Positions 28,031 through 36,289 of a DNA stretch of 64,000 bases are shown here, one piece after another (within the stretch, counting starts at the first letter, position 1; the number at the start of each line of letters is the position of its first letter). The translations under genes and the position numbers were made by a program. The notes beneath the pieces are model-generated. The model was given only the letters and a program-made list of their open reading frames with translations, was not told the origin of the DNA and searched no databases. Source of the DNA: Paraliobacillus ryukyuensis (GTDB taxonomy: Bacteria; Bacillota; Bacilli; Bacillales; Amphibacillaceae); assembly GCF_003315295.1 (NCBI RefSeq), contig NZ_QNRI01000008.1:62001-126000 (forward strand), in the 5' to 3' direction.

Positions 28031-28932
28031 TACTGCTTCACCACCTTCATAAATAAATCTTCTAGCGAAGTTCTGCTAACTTCAAATTTGGTAAGCGGGT
28101 ATTGATTGGTCGTAACTATATTTAATAATTCGTCCCTTGCTTGTTCCGTGTCTTCCACAATACATACGAGTTCCTCTCGTTCAATAAAGCAATCCGCTAT
28201 GCCAGGCAATCCTTTTAAAATATCAACATAATTTTGATTTAATTCATGGAATGAAAGATTAATCTTGGCTGTTTGATGTTTATTACGAAGTTCGTGTAGA
28301 GAGCCAGACTCTACAATTTTCCCTTGATGCATAAGCAACAATCCATCGCTAATCTCTTCGGCATCACTTAAAATGTGTGTAGAAAATAGAATCGTCGTTT
28401 GTTGTTTAAGCTCTTCCATTAAGGTTAAAACTTCTCTACGACCAATAGGATCTAAAGATGATACAGGTTCATCGAGCATAATCATTGTGGGTTGATGAAT
28501 CATTGCTTGGGCGATACCTAGTCGTTGTTTCATGCCACCAGAATATTTACCAATACGTTGATTCTTGGCTTCAGGAATTCCAACCCGTTCTAAAAAATAA
28601 TCAGCACGATCTAACGCATTCGCTTTCGTTAAATTCGCAAGCTGCCCGACGTAAACTAGAAATTCCTTGCCCGTCATCCATGAATGAAACACAGGATACT
28701 GAGGCAGATAGCCAATATGCTCACGTCTATCTGCATTAGGTTTCATTCCTTCCAATTCAATCGAGCCATTACTAGGTTTCAACAAACCAGCCAACATACG
28801 TAATGTTGTTGTTTTTCCTGCACCATTGGCACCTAGTAATGCAACACAGTTTCCAGGTTCTAATGTGAAAGAAATATCATTTACGACAGGTGAGTTACCA
28901 AAAGTTTTGGTTAAATGCTTTACATTAAACAT
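28030..28932 (-). CDS. yxlF: ABC transporter ATP-binding protein (YxlF-like)
   Basis: 300 aa. Walker A LGANGAGKTT, signature YSGGMKQRLGIAQ, Walker B MIMLDEPVSSLD and the H-loop ILFSTHIL are all intact; a C-terminal extension of about 90 aa follows as in export ATPases. ATG 28932 starts the conserved MFNVKHLTKTF; AAGGAGG is 14 nt upstream, longer than usual, and no better start is visible. Middle gene of a yxlE-yxlF-yxlG-like operon. Confidence 0.85.
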   Translation of the reverse strand: MFNVKHLTKTFGNSPVVNDISFTLEPGNCVALLGANGAGKTTTLRMLAGLLKPSNGSIELEGMKPNADRREHIGYLPQYPVFHSWMTGKEFLVYVGQLANLTKANALDRADYFLERVGIPEAKNQRIGKYSGGMKQRLGIAQAMIHQPTMIMLDEPVSSLDPIGRREVLTLMEELKQQTTILFSTHILSDAEEISDGLLLMHQGKIVESGSLHELRNKHQTAKINLSFHELNQNYVDILKGLPGIADCFIEREELVCIVEDTEQARDELLNIVTTNQYPLTKFEVSRTSLEDLFMKVVKQ

Positions 28933-28937
28933 GATCG

Positions 28938-29123
28938 TTATTGTTGCCTCCTTCCAAAAATAAAAAATAATATCGGGCCGATGATTTGTATTAATAAAAT
29001 AATAACAAGCCATAACCAACGAGGGCCATTGGTTTCATCTGTTTTGAACCATGCGATAAGTGCAACAATCGCAAGAACTGCTTCTAGAATGATTAATGGC
29101 GCTAAAAGCGAAAAGACATTCAC
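28938..29123 (-). CDS. yxlE: PLDc_N-domain small membrane protein (YxlE-like)
   Basis: 61 aa, two transmembrane helices and the PLDc_N ending IGPILFFIFGRR. GTG start with AGGAGG 9 nt upstream. In B. subtilis the order sigY-yxlC-yxlD-yxlE-yxlF-yxlG encodes an ECF sigma factor, its regulators and this transporter; here only the EFG part is present. YxlE is reported as a negative regulator of SigY there. Confidence 0.82.
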   Translation of the reverse strand: MNVFSLLAPLIILEAVLAIVALIAWFKTDETNGPRWLWLVIILLIQIIGPILFFIFGRRQQ

Positions 29124-29155
29124 CTATATTCACCTCCTGCTTCCTTTTATTTGTT

Positions 29156-29181
29156 TACGAATTAGTAAGCAAAAAGATTCA
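29156..29181 (-). promoter_or_regulatory. Candidate ECF-type promoter upstream of the yxlE-like gene
   Basis: On the minus strand TGAATC, 16 nt, CGTA, resembling the TGAAC-N16-CGT pattern of ECF sigma promoters, 33 bp before the yxlE-like start. No better sigma-A promoter is obvious. This is a weak match in AT-rich sequence. Confidence 0.3.
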
Positions 29182-29234
29182 AATATTGTAGTCATCAACA
29201 AAAATAGTTATAATGAAAACTACATAATAAATAC

Positions 29235-29307
29235 GGGGCATTAGCTCAGCTGGGAGAGCGCTACACTGGCAGTGTAGAGGTCAGCGGTTCGATCCCGCTA
29301 TGCTCCA
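29235..29307 (+). tRNA. tRNA-Ala (anticodon GGC)
   Basis: Full cloverleaf: acceptor GGGGCAT with ATGCTCC, D-arm GCTC/GAGC, anticodon stem CTACA/TGTAG with loop CTGGCAG (anticodon GGC), T-arm AGCGG/CCGCT, discriminator A. CCA is not encoded. It is the attachment gene for the adjacent prophage remnant; its 3' half from C29264 is duplicated at 34948-34993. Confidence 0.95.
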
Positions 29308-29309
29308 CT
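29264..29309 (+). repeat. attL, 3' half of tRNA-Ala
   Basis: 46-bp direct repeat partner of 34948-34993, beginning CACTGGCAGTGTAGAGG. One base differs: T in TTCGATCCCGC here, G in the distal copy. Confidence 0.9.
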
Positions 29310-29396
29310 ACCAAAAGTATTGATATAACAACATTCTGAGCAACTTGTTCGCAGTGTTGTTATTTTATTTTTATGGAAATGCCGACATTTTGCCGA

Positions 29397-30206
29397 CTAA
29401 TCGTTGTTTTTAGTTGTTATTTGTTCCTCTTTTTTGTTATCTAACATGATACTGTCCAATTTTTTTGTGGCGATTTCATCAGCTTGTCTTAGAACGTGAG
29501 CATATACATTCATCGTTGTTCGTATATCGGAATGGCCAAGTCTTTCTGAAATGATTTTAGCGTGCACACTTTCATTAATTAACAGTGTTGCCGACGTGTG
29601 ACGTAAAGCGTGCAAATGGATGTATCTTAATCCGTTTCGATCTAAAAATCTTTTCCACCAGTTTTTAATGGTAGATGGATTATAAGGCTTTCCGTTAATA
29701 TCACAAAGCAAGAACATATGATCATCGTTCCAATAGTTTGGTGATATATCTTTTTCGGCTTGCCTTATTTCCTGCAATTTTTTAATTGGCTCAATTAATG
29801 ATTCAGATACCACGATTTTCCGAGCGTTGTGATTTTGGTTACCTTTTTTTATTTCATGCACTTGTAAACCTTCTGTTTTTGAATACGTGACAGCTTGTCT
29901 AACGTACAGTAGTTGGTTGTCGAAGTCGAAATGTTTAAATTCCAATCCGAGCAATTCTGATCTTCTAAGTCCCATCGTAATAGCAATCTTGATGATAATA
30001 TTCCAATGGATAGGTGCTTTTTCTAAATGAAACAGTAACTTTCGTACTTCTTCTATTGTATAAACATCAATATCTTTATTTCTGAACTTAGGCTTATCCA
30101 CACTATCGACAGGAGATTCGCTAATGATTTTCATCTTTTGAGCAAATCGAAATATATGACTTAAAATGCTTTTTTTATAAGAGGAACGACGAAGGAGAAA
30201 CGCCAA
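29397..30206 (-). pseudogene. int: Tyrosine-recombinase integrase, N-terminally truncated
   Basis: The C-terminal catalytic domain is whole: first Arg in TMGLRRSELLGLEF, HALRHTSATLL (His-x-x-Arg), GHSDIRTTMNVYAH with the Tyr nucleophile. Full-length phage integrases are about 370-390 aa; here the arm-binding and most of the core-binding N-domain is missing, because the frame is cut at about 30180 where tail-gene sequence begins. It is oriented towards the tRNA, the usual position next to attL. Probably inactive. Confidence 0.9.
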
Positions 30207-31080
30207 GAAGCTTTGCTAATAGAAAAAACGCAACAGTGGCAATCAATGCTTCTTATTTTGGTTCTGGAGCTACACTTTCCGGTAAAAAAATACATGATGG
30301 GGTTATTATATCCGATACCGCAACAAGTTTTTATACATTAGGTATAAAACCAGGTAATACATTTGCAATTTACAATTCTTCTTACAGTGCGCAAGATATA
30401 TTAAATGATGGCTGTATTAATAGTTTTGCTGGGTTTATACCTTTAGTTGAAAACGGATCATCTGTACGCCAATCCGTTAAGGATTTATACAGTGCTGGGT
30501 CGGAAAAACATTCAAGACAGGTTATTGCACAATACAGCAATAAAGATATATTAATTCTAACTGTTGATGGTAGGTGATTGATAGTGCTGGAGCTAATAAC
30601 GATTTTACTAACAGAAGGTGTGGAAACAGCATTCATGCTTGACGGTGGTGGTAGTAGCCAAACCGTTTTTAGAGGTAGGACAATAAACGAATATAGCGAC
30701 GACAACGGATTTATCGAAAGACCGGTAGTTGATTTTTTATATTTTGCTAAAGATACAAAATCAAGACTAGACCAAGACGTATTAAATGCTTATAAAGATA
30801 TCGGAGATTTAGGAAAAATAGTATCAGATTTAAATGCTGGTTTAGTGGGCTTTTTTAATAAAGTTATTTATGTAGATAATTTAAATAATATTGATAAAAA
30901 TGGTATGTATTGGGCTCTTGAAACATCTCTAAATCATCCAGAATAATTCATTTTGAAGTTCCTAATTTAATAGACTCTAATGTTAGACAAGCCATGCAGC
31001 TTTCAATACCGTCTTCAACAACCACTTCCAGAGTATTGAAATTAAGAAGAACTGAATCAGATGGAACGTGGAGTGCGTGA
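30183..31080 (+). pseudogene. Phage tail/baseplate protein with phosphodiester glycosidase domain, broken
   Basis: Reading from the junction with the integrase: ETPRSFANRKNATVAINAS, typical of the NAGPA/phosphodiester glycosidase domain of phage tail proteins; VDGR and then FMLDGGGSSQTVF are the later domain motifs. An in-frame TGA (30575-30577) separates VDGR from the next part. A frameshift near 30940 moves the C-terminal HFEVPNLIDSNVRQA...SDGTWSA to another frame. The 5' end is missing. It was probably a host-surface-binding structural protein. Confidence 0.8.
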
Positions 31081-31091
31081 AGAGATTTTTA

Positions 31092-31130
31092 ATAAAGCGA
31101 CAGTTATGCAACCGTCGCTTTATTATTTTT
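31092..31130. terminator. Terminator between the tail pseudogene and the acyltransferase
   Basis: AAAGCGAC and GTCGCTTT arms around AGTTATGCAACC, followed by T-rich sequence; it overlaps the end of the convergent acyltransferase gene. Confidence 0.65.
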
Positions 31131-32120
31131 TTGTTTAACAGTATTTGAACTTAAACCTAAAAAAGCAATACTTATATAAGGTACTCTTAAAAGGATTAAA
31201 TAACAGATAAAAGGTACTAACACACCTATTATTGTATAAACTACAATTCCGTAGTTAAAGAAATGACTGAAAAAATCATTGGAAACACGATGTAAAAACA
31301 TAATAGTTATTGTGGAAGTTCCTATTTTGCTCAACGTAGTACTGTATTGATATTTTGATAGTATTTTGCTGACATTAAAGACTACAAAACAAATAATTAC
31401 TGGTATGAAAAAATCTAAAAATAGATGGTTGTATACATTGGGCTTTAAATCAATCTGATAAAAGTAATTATTCATGTAGTCATATACAATAAAGACTGTT
31501 AATAAAAGAAAAGAGGCTATAAAAGTTTTTACATTAAGTATTAAGCCGATGTATTTTTTTATATAAAAACCGAATGCATAGAAAGGCAAAGTGATTAATA
31601 CAACATCAGCGCTCCATGGTACAGGAGATTCAAATGGTTGATAAAATGCATAAATGTGTGCTAACAAATACGATAGAGTGATAAGTGCGATTTTTGTAAT
31701 GTTGTTTTTAAAAATTAAATCAATAACAGCAAAAATGATTTGTACTAAGAAAAGACAGGTGATAAACCAAAAAACCGTAACTAAACCTTTCATCATCATT
31801 CCACCATAAGCAAGCTTATATAAATCGGTTAAAAATGAAGAAAGTTCAAAACCATTTTTTAACTCTATATAAAAATAAATGGTTATTCCGAATGAAACAT
31901 AAGGTAGTAATAATCGTATCGCTCTTTTTTTTATGAAATTAAATAGATCACTAAAGTTATCTATCGGTTTAAACAAAAGCCCACTAAGAATAAAGAAAAG
32001 AGGCATATGAAACCAATAAGTATAGTGGTGCGCTAGTTCATGACCACCGTGACCCATAACGACAGCGATAATGCCAATGCCTTTGGCTATATCAATCCAT
32101 TTTAAGTGTTCATTATTCAT
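31104..32120 (-). CDS. Membrane acyltransferase (acyltransferase family 3)
   Basis: 338 aa, about ten hydrophobic helices. The family N-terminus is clear: LKWIDIAKGIGIIAVVMGHGG (with the catalytic His) and FHMPLFFILSGLLF. Such enzymes O-acylate cell-surface sugars. Its place inside a prophage remnant, in opposite direction to the phage late genes, suggests a lysogenic-conversion cargo gene that modifies the phage receptor; this is inference. The frame is intact, unlike its neighbours. Confidence 0.85.
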   Translation of the reverse strand: MNNEHLKWIDIAKGIGIIAVVMGHGGHELAHHYTYWFHMPLFFILSGLLFKPIDNFSDLFNFIKKRAIRLLLPYVSFGITIYFYIELKNGFELSSFLTDLYKLAYGGMMMKGLVTVFWFITCLFLVQIIFAVIDLIFKNNITKIALITLSYLLAHIYAFYQPFESPVPWSADVVLITLPFYAFGFYIKKYIGLILNVKTFIASFLLLTVFIVYDYMNNYFYQIDLKPNVYNHLFLDFFIPVIICFVVFNVSKILSKYQYSTTLSKIGTSTITIMFLHRVSNDFFSHFFNYGIVVYTIIGVLVPFICYLILLRVPYISIAFLGLSSNTVKQKNNKATVA

Positions 32121-32289
32121 TTGTTCACATCCTATTTGTAGATAATTATATGATAAAAATAAATAGATCCTATTAAGATAGGATCGTATAAACTAATTTA
32201 TAAAGTATCATAATTTTAACAATTTCGACAGGGTTAATTAAAATCCCTGTCGTTTTCAATGAAAAATTTGTGTAACTAGGGGGTCGAGT

Positions 32290-32628
32290 ATGTCGAACAA
32301 GGAAGAAGGCGAAAACGTGAAAGAATTTATGGAGTTGTTGATGGAATTAAAAATATCTATTACTCAATTAACCGCTAAAGTGGATCAATTAACAGACATG
32401 AAAAACGTACTTGAAGAAACGAAGAAGATTGGTAATGAAACAGCATACCGTTCATTTGAAAATGAAAAAGATATAGATCATTTGCTAAAAAAGGTTGCTG
32501 AAAAGGCAAGTAAAGAAGATGTTAATCGAATTGTTGAAGAAAAAGATAATTGGAGAAGGACATTTCCATCTTGGGTGGCGGTAGCTATTGCAGCTATCGC
32601 TTTAATTTTGCCATTTTTAACGAATTGA
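32290..32628 (+). CDS. XhlA-like phage lysis-associated protein
   Basis: 112 aa: long amphipathic coiled-coil N-terminus (KEFMELLMELKISITQLTAKV...) and one C-terminal transmembrane helix (WVAVAIAAIALILPFL). This is the hemolysin XhlA pattern of the PBSX-type lysis cassette. AGGGGG ribosome site. It is followed by holin and endolysin, both broken. Confidence 0.8.
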   Translation: MSNKEEGENVKEFMELLMELKISITQLTAKVDQLTDMKNVLEETKKIGNETAYRSFENEKDIDHLLKKVAEKASKEDVNRIVEEKDNWRRTFPSWVAVAIAAIALILPFLTN

Positions 32629-32644
32629 AAGGAGGTGAGAACGT

Positions 32645-32913
32645 ACGGAACAAATATTGATTTTTGCAACGGTGCTATTGCTAATTGTTACTGCTTTAGT
32701 TGAATTAGTGAAACGTACTGTAAACATTTCAAAGAACATTGTACCTCTGATCAGCTTAGTTGTTGGACTTGCTGTAGGTGCAGCTGCTATCCATTTACAG
32801 ATCTAGAATTAATCATGTGACTATGGGCAGGTGGATTTGCTGGACTAGCCGGTACTGGATTATTTGAATTAGCCATTAACAAAAGAGAAGGAAAAATAAA
32901 GGATGCTGTTTAA
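32645..32913 (+). pseudogene. Phage holin, start lost and frameshifted
   Basis: GGAGGTGAG is followed by ACG in the place of the start codon (ACG GAA CAA ATA), so ATG was probably lost. The first part reads EQILIFATVLLLIVTALVEL (helix 1) up to AAAIHLQI and then a stop; the second helix continues in another frame as LWAGGFAGLAGTGLFELAIN after an in-frame TGA. Length and topology fit a class II phage holin. Confidence 0.75.
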
Positions 32914-32962
32914 TGTGGTGTCCTTTTTTCATTTTAATAAGATTTAAAAGGAGAGATTATCA

Positions 32963-33828
32963 ATGGTAAAAGTTAAAAAACAATTAGTTTCTGAACACGT
33001 TATTGACGAGCGGTCTTATGGCTATGGTAATCCAGTTAATACTATTACAATCCATCAAACCGGTAACACACATGCAGGAGCAGATGCACAAGCACATGCT
33101 AATATCCAAACAAATATGAACAGTAGACAAGCGTCTTGGCATTACACTGTAGATGATGAAGAAGCTATTCAATCTTTCCCAGATAACGTTCAGTGCTGGC
33201 ATGCGACAGATGGTGGTGGACCAGGTAATACAACATCGCTTGCTATTGAATTATGTATTAATAAAGATGGTGATTATGAGAAAACAGTACAAAACGGTGC
33301 TGAACTAGCGAGAGAACTGTTAGACAAGCATCATCTAACTGTTAATGATTTAAGACAGCACCATGACTGGCATACGAAAAATTGCCCTGCACAAATTAGA
33401 GCGGGGAAACATGGTATTGGATAGAATGACTTTGTCAAAATGGTGCAAGGTAAATCAGTCAAAGTAGATACAAAAGTGAAAGCTACGTTTAAATCTAAAA
33501 AAGGTGATCTAACCGTTGATGGAAAATGGGGTAACGCAACTACTACCGCACTACAAGAATACCTTGATACCGTAGTAGATGGTATTATTAGTGACCAAGT
33601 ACACAACGATGTAACAGAAGCGTTTTACGGTGATACGATTGACTTTGGAGATGGTGACGACGTAAGCATCTACAACGTAAAATCGGATTCAAAGCAGATG
33701 GTTTACTTGGTCCCAACACAGTAGGAGCATTACAAAAATATCTTGGTACACCTTATGACAAGAAGTTAAGCAGACCTTCAACCGTTGTTAAAGAATTTCA
33801 ACGTAGATTGAATAAAGGTAATCTATAA
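32963..33828 (+). pseudogene. Endolysin: N-acetylmuramoyl-L-alanine amidase, interrupted
   Basis: The amidase_2 catalytic domain (153 aa) is whole: TIHQTGNTHAGADAQAHA, WHYTVDDEEAIQSF, HDWHTKNCP with zinc ligands. An in-frame TAG at 33422-33424 stops it. The peptidoglycan-binding C-terminus follows in frame (DLTVDGKWGNATTTALQEYL) and then shifts frame near 33690 (GFKADGLLGPNTVGALQKYL) to a stop at 33826-33828. The 153-aa truncated product could still fold as a bare amidase. Confidence 0.88.
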
Positions 33829-33862
33829 TAAAAAAGCCCTCACTTAGTGGGGGCTACTTAAA
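33829..33862. terminator. Terminator downstream of the endolysin
   Basis: AAAAAGCCCTCACT and AGTGGGGGCT form a stem with one mismatch; A- and T-rich flanks allow use in both directions. It overlaps the stop of the convergent small gene. Confidence 0.6.
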
Positions 33863-33997
33863 TATTTTCCGCATAGCTTTACCTGCCGCCTTACCCGCAA
33901 CACGACGACCAATCCTTTTACCAACTTTACCTTTTCTAACACTATCAACATCGTTCCATATACGAAGTATCTTATATATTGTAGATTTTAGTCTCAA
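33854..33997 (-). CDS. Small basic phage-type protein (47 aa)
   Basis: Very basic C-terminal part (SVRKGKVGKRIGRRVAGKAA) after a short helix LRLKSTIYKILRIWNDV. Similar Lys/Arg-rich small proteins occur near the late or integration end of Bacillus phages. TTG 33997 has GGAG 7 nt upstream; TTG 34003 is too close. It starts at the end of the 111-aa gene, so is translationally coupled. Function unknown; a nucleic-acid-binding role is possible. Confidence 0.6.
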   Translation of the reverse strand: MRLKSTIYKILRIWNDVDSVRKGKVGKRIGRRVAGKAAGKAMRKIFK

Positions 33998-33999
33998 CT

Positions 34000-34335
34000 T
34001 CAATCTCCTTTAATATTTTCATCTAATTCTTTCATGTAGGATTCAAGTTTTTCTTTTGTTTCAAAATTATCAAAATCAAATTCTTGATTTCCTAATATAT
34101 GTTTTTGAAAAGTTTCGCTTTTTTCTCCGTTATTTATCATATACTGTTCTAAAACAAATTTTCTTCTATCTATAATATCCTGCAATTCTTCAATATCTTG
34201 TAATGTAGCGTTGTTTTTAATAAATGATCTAGTAGTTCGTCGATAGCTATCAATTGTTGCTTTACTTCTATTCTTCTTTTCCCAATTTCGTGATGCTTTT
34301 GCTTGTGAATTACTTTTATTTGTTTTTTCGCTCAT
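34000..34335 (-). CDS. Phage-associated protein of unknown function (111 aa)
   Basis: Charged helical protein starting MSEKTNKSNSQAKASRNWEK, with TIDSYRRTTRSFIKNNATL and a segment rich in Asp/Glu at the C-terminus. Frames of the type ...RNWEKKNR...YRRTARSFIKNYA... are common, unnamed, in Bacillus and Listeria prophages. AAGGAG precedes ATG. It overlaps the 44-aa gene upstream by 20 bp. Intact, so possibly still expressed. Confidence 0.72.
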   Translation of the reverse strand: MSEKTNKSNSQAKASRNWEKKNRSKATIDSYRRTTRSFIKNNATLQDIEELQDIIDRRKFVLEQYMINNGEKSETFQKHILGNQEFDFDNFETKEKLESYMKELDENIKGD

Positions 34336-34450
34336 TTTCTAATCGCTCCTTTTCTTTTTGGAGTTTTCTTTTAGTATTAAGTAATGCTAATTTCCATATT
34401 CCGAGGACTGCAATGACAATTACAATAATCAATATAAGTTTATAGTACAT
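34316..34450 (-). CDS. Small single-pass membrane protein (44 aa)
   Basis: MYYKLILIIVIVIAVLGIW forms one transmembrane helix, followed by a charged tail KRKLQKEKERLENERKNK. Overlaps the next gene. Part of the four-gene mini-operon of the prophage remnant. Ribosome site is weak. Function unknown. Confidence 0.55.
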   Translation of the reverse strand: MYYKLILIIVIVIAVLGIWKLALLNTKRKLQKEKERLENERKNK

Positions 34451-34485
34451 AATTTTTGTGGTATACTTAGAGAAGAGAGAAGGGA

Positions 34486-34623
34486 TTAACCCCCTCGTCT
34501 CATTCTTTTAATTTCTAGCTCCAATTTCTTTTTTTCTAACCTTGACTTTTGGCAGGACAACCAAAGTTTGTAGGTGGTTAGTAATAATGTGATTGGGGCT
34601 ATTATTTTTGCTAAGTATTCCAC
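34486..34623 (-). CDS. Small membrane-anchored protein (45 aa), first gene of the mini-operon
   Basis: GTG start with a perfect GGAGGTGA at the right distance. Sequence begins MEYLAKIIAPITLLLTTYKL (one hydrophobic helix) and ends with a charged helix KKKLELEIKRMRRGG. Lies directly behind the palindromic promoter. No family recognised with confidence. Confidence 0.65.
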   Translation of the reverse strand: MEYLAKIIAPITLLLTTYKLWLSCQKSRLEKKKLELEIKRMRRGG

Positions 34624-34650
34624 TTGTTCACCTCCTTGTCTATACTTATA

Positions 34651-34678
34651 TTTTATAACGCATGCGTTATAAAATCAA
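34651..34678 (-). promoter_or_regulatory. Promoter with perfect 24-bp palindromic operator
   Basis: TTTTATAACGCA directly joined to TGCGTTATAAAA (34651-34674) is a perfect palindrome. On the minus strand TTGATT (-35, 34678-34673), a 17-nt spacer and TAAAAT (-10) flank its centre, 28 bp before the 45-aa gene. This looks like a repressed promoter. The spacing of arms fits a dimeric repressor, which is not encoded in the remnant. The rest of 34679-34947 holds only a weak hairpin near 34780-34812. Confidence 0.7.
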
Positions 34679-34947
34679 GCGCTTATGTAAAAAATGTACA
34701 ATTTGTGAATAATATCTAAAATTACCAAATATAAGTTATGATAAAGTTACTTCATATTTCAAATCTTCACTTCGCAAAAAAAGAATTGGCTTGGAAACCA
34801 GGTCTTTTTTTATACATAAACATTGCCGACATCCTGCCGACCAATTATAAATTATTCGATTAAAAATGAAGTTTTTAAATGTGTTGATATTATTGCTTTT
34901 ATGCTTATTAAATAATTAAAAATTTTACGATATTACGTTAAGTCCCT

Positions 34948-34993
34948 CACTGGCAGTGTAGAGGTCAGCGGTTCGAGCCCGCTATGCTCCACT
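34948..34993 (+). repeat. attR, partial tRNA-Ala copy
   Basis: 46-bp direct repeat of the tRNA-Ala 3' half, CACTGGCAGTGTAGAGG to TATGCTCCACT, with G for T at one T-loop position. It marks the right end of the prophage remnant. Confidence 0.9.
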
Positions 34994-35177
34994 CCACTTC
35001 AAGAGTCTGATACAGCATTGACATTAGCCAATCCTCCGATTACTTCTTTTTTATTTTTTTGTTATGTTTCTTTATTTTATTATGCTCGGGCTCTGCTAAC
35101 GGCAATTCATTTAATTAAAGTATGGTAAACTGATAGATGACAATTTTAAAAAAAGTGAATGTAAAATGGAGGACAAA

Positions 35178-35951
35178 ATGAACAAGAAATTTTTCTTCTT
35201 TGATATAGATGGTACCTTAACAAACAAAACAACAGGGGAAATCGTACCAAGTGCAAAGCTGGCACTTGATTTATTGCAAGAAAACGGGCATTTCGTAGCT
35301 TTAGCTACTGGTCGAGCACACTATAAAGCGAGAAAAGTTATGGAAAGTTTTGAATTAAAGAATATGGTCTGTGCAGGTGGAGCCGGGATTGTCATTAATG
35401 ATATTTTAATAGAAAACAAGCCTTTAGACTTTGATAGAAGTATTGAATTAATCAATCAAGCAGAAGCACTCGGATATGGTGTTTTAGCTACGAAAGACGA
35501 TACCATTGATGTGTATTCCAAAAATAATTTGTTTCGTGAACAAGTGGGAGACAGACAAGAACCTACTGTGTATCATATTAAAGAAGATTTATCCTTTGAT
35601 GAATTTACTGATATTTTTAAAATATACGTTTCGATTCCTGAAAAAGAAGAGCATCTTTTGACTAAAAAGAATAATCTGGGGCATATGCGTTTCGTTCATG
35701 ATTATTTGATGTTTCAGTATGATGATAAAAAAGCAGGTATTGAGTACATGATGAAGAAAATAAATGCGCCAATAAGTGATGTAGTTGTCTTTGGTGACGA
35801 TACAAATGATTTAAATATGTTTGATTCACAATGGATGAACGTTGCTATGGGTAATGCTGTAGCGGAATTACAAGGTAAAGCCGATTACATAACAGATACA
35901 AACTTAAATGATGGCATATATAATGCTTGTAAGTATTTTAATTGGATATAA
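35178..35951 (+). CDS. HAD-superfamily Cof-type phosphatase
   Basis: 257 aa, class IIB HAD. Motif I FDIDGTLTN (with the two Asp), motif II LATGR, motif III Lys in DDKKAGIEYM, motif IV VVFGDDTNDLNMF. Sugar-phosphate or nucleotide phosphatase; substrate not predictable. GGAGG 7 nt before ATG 35178. It lies just outside attR and is the last chromosomal-type gene before the CRISPR locus. Confidence 0.88.
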   Translation: MNKKFFFFDIDGTLTNKTTGEIVPSAKLALDLLQENGHFVALATGRAHYKARKVMESFELKNMVCAGGAGIVINDILIENKPLDFDRSIELINQAEALGYGVLATKDDTIDVYSKNNLFREQVGDRQEPTVYHIKEDLSFDEFTDIFKIYVSIPEKEEHLLTKKNNLGHMRFVHDYLMFQYDDKKAGIEYMMKKINAPISDVVVFGDDTNDLNMFDSQWMNVAMGNAVAELQGKADYITDTNLNDGIYNACKYFNWI

Positions 35952-36041
35952 AAGTGATAATAAAATTAAGCAACGTTGTGTGATAATCTATAATAATAAA
36001 AAGTTTTTTGGGAATCATTTTAAAATAATTCCCAAAAAACT

Positions 36042-36070
36042 TTGACAGTAAATGCTATATATGGTATGTT
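36042..36070 (+). promoter_or_regulatory. tracrRNA promoter
   Basis: Perfect TTGACA (36042-36047), 17-nt spacer, TATGTT (36065-36070). Start of transcription predicted near 36077. A perfect 13-bp inverted repeat of unclear role (36003-36015 and 36028-36040, arm GTTTTTTGGGAAT) lies just upstream. Confidence 0.75.
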
Positions 36071-36076
36071 TATATT

Positions 36077-36213
36077 GTCTCTTACAACCGACGGGTTGTA
36101 TTACTACCTAAAAACATAGAATCTACTAAAATAAGGCCTTAGTGCCGGATTTGTCCCTATTTATAGGGTCCGAAAATCGCTTATTAGTTTAAACTAATAA
36201 GCGATTTTTTTGT
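36077..36213 (+). ncRNA. tracrRNA of the type II-A CRISPR system
   Basis: ATTACTACCTAAAAACA (36100-36116) is exactly complementary to the 3' part of the CRISPR repeat, and TACTAAAA (36124-36131) to its 5' part, separated by an internal bulge as in known repeat:anti-repeat duplexes. Next come a nexus-like GGC...GCC stem, a hairpin CCCTAT/ATAGGG within CGGA/TCCG, and a terminator ATCGCTTATTAGTTT and its complement, ending in TTTTTTT. A small hairpin TACAACC/GGTTGTA precedes the anti-repeat. Ends are predicted, not measured. Confidence 0.9.
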
Positions 36214-36289
36214 TTTTTATTGTCAAATTTATGGTAAAATAGAATTAAATTGGTTGTAATATACTTTTATTTTACAGGAGGAATAGACT

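Larger units (their letters stand above)
29264..34993. mobile_element. Decayed prophage integrated in tRNA-Ala
   Basis: 5.7-kb remnant bounded by 46-bp att repeats. From the tRNA: truncated integrase (minus), broken tail-type phosphodiester glycosidase, acyltransferase cargo (minus), XhlA-like protein, broken holin, broken endolysin, and a four-gene minus-strand mini-operon. All head, packaging, replication and lysogeny genes are gone. It is not able to form virions. Confidence 0.9.
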
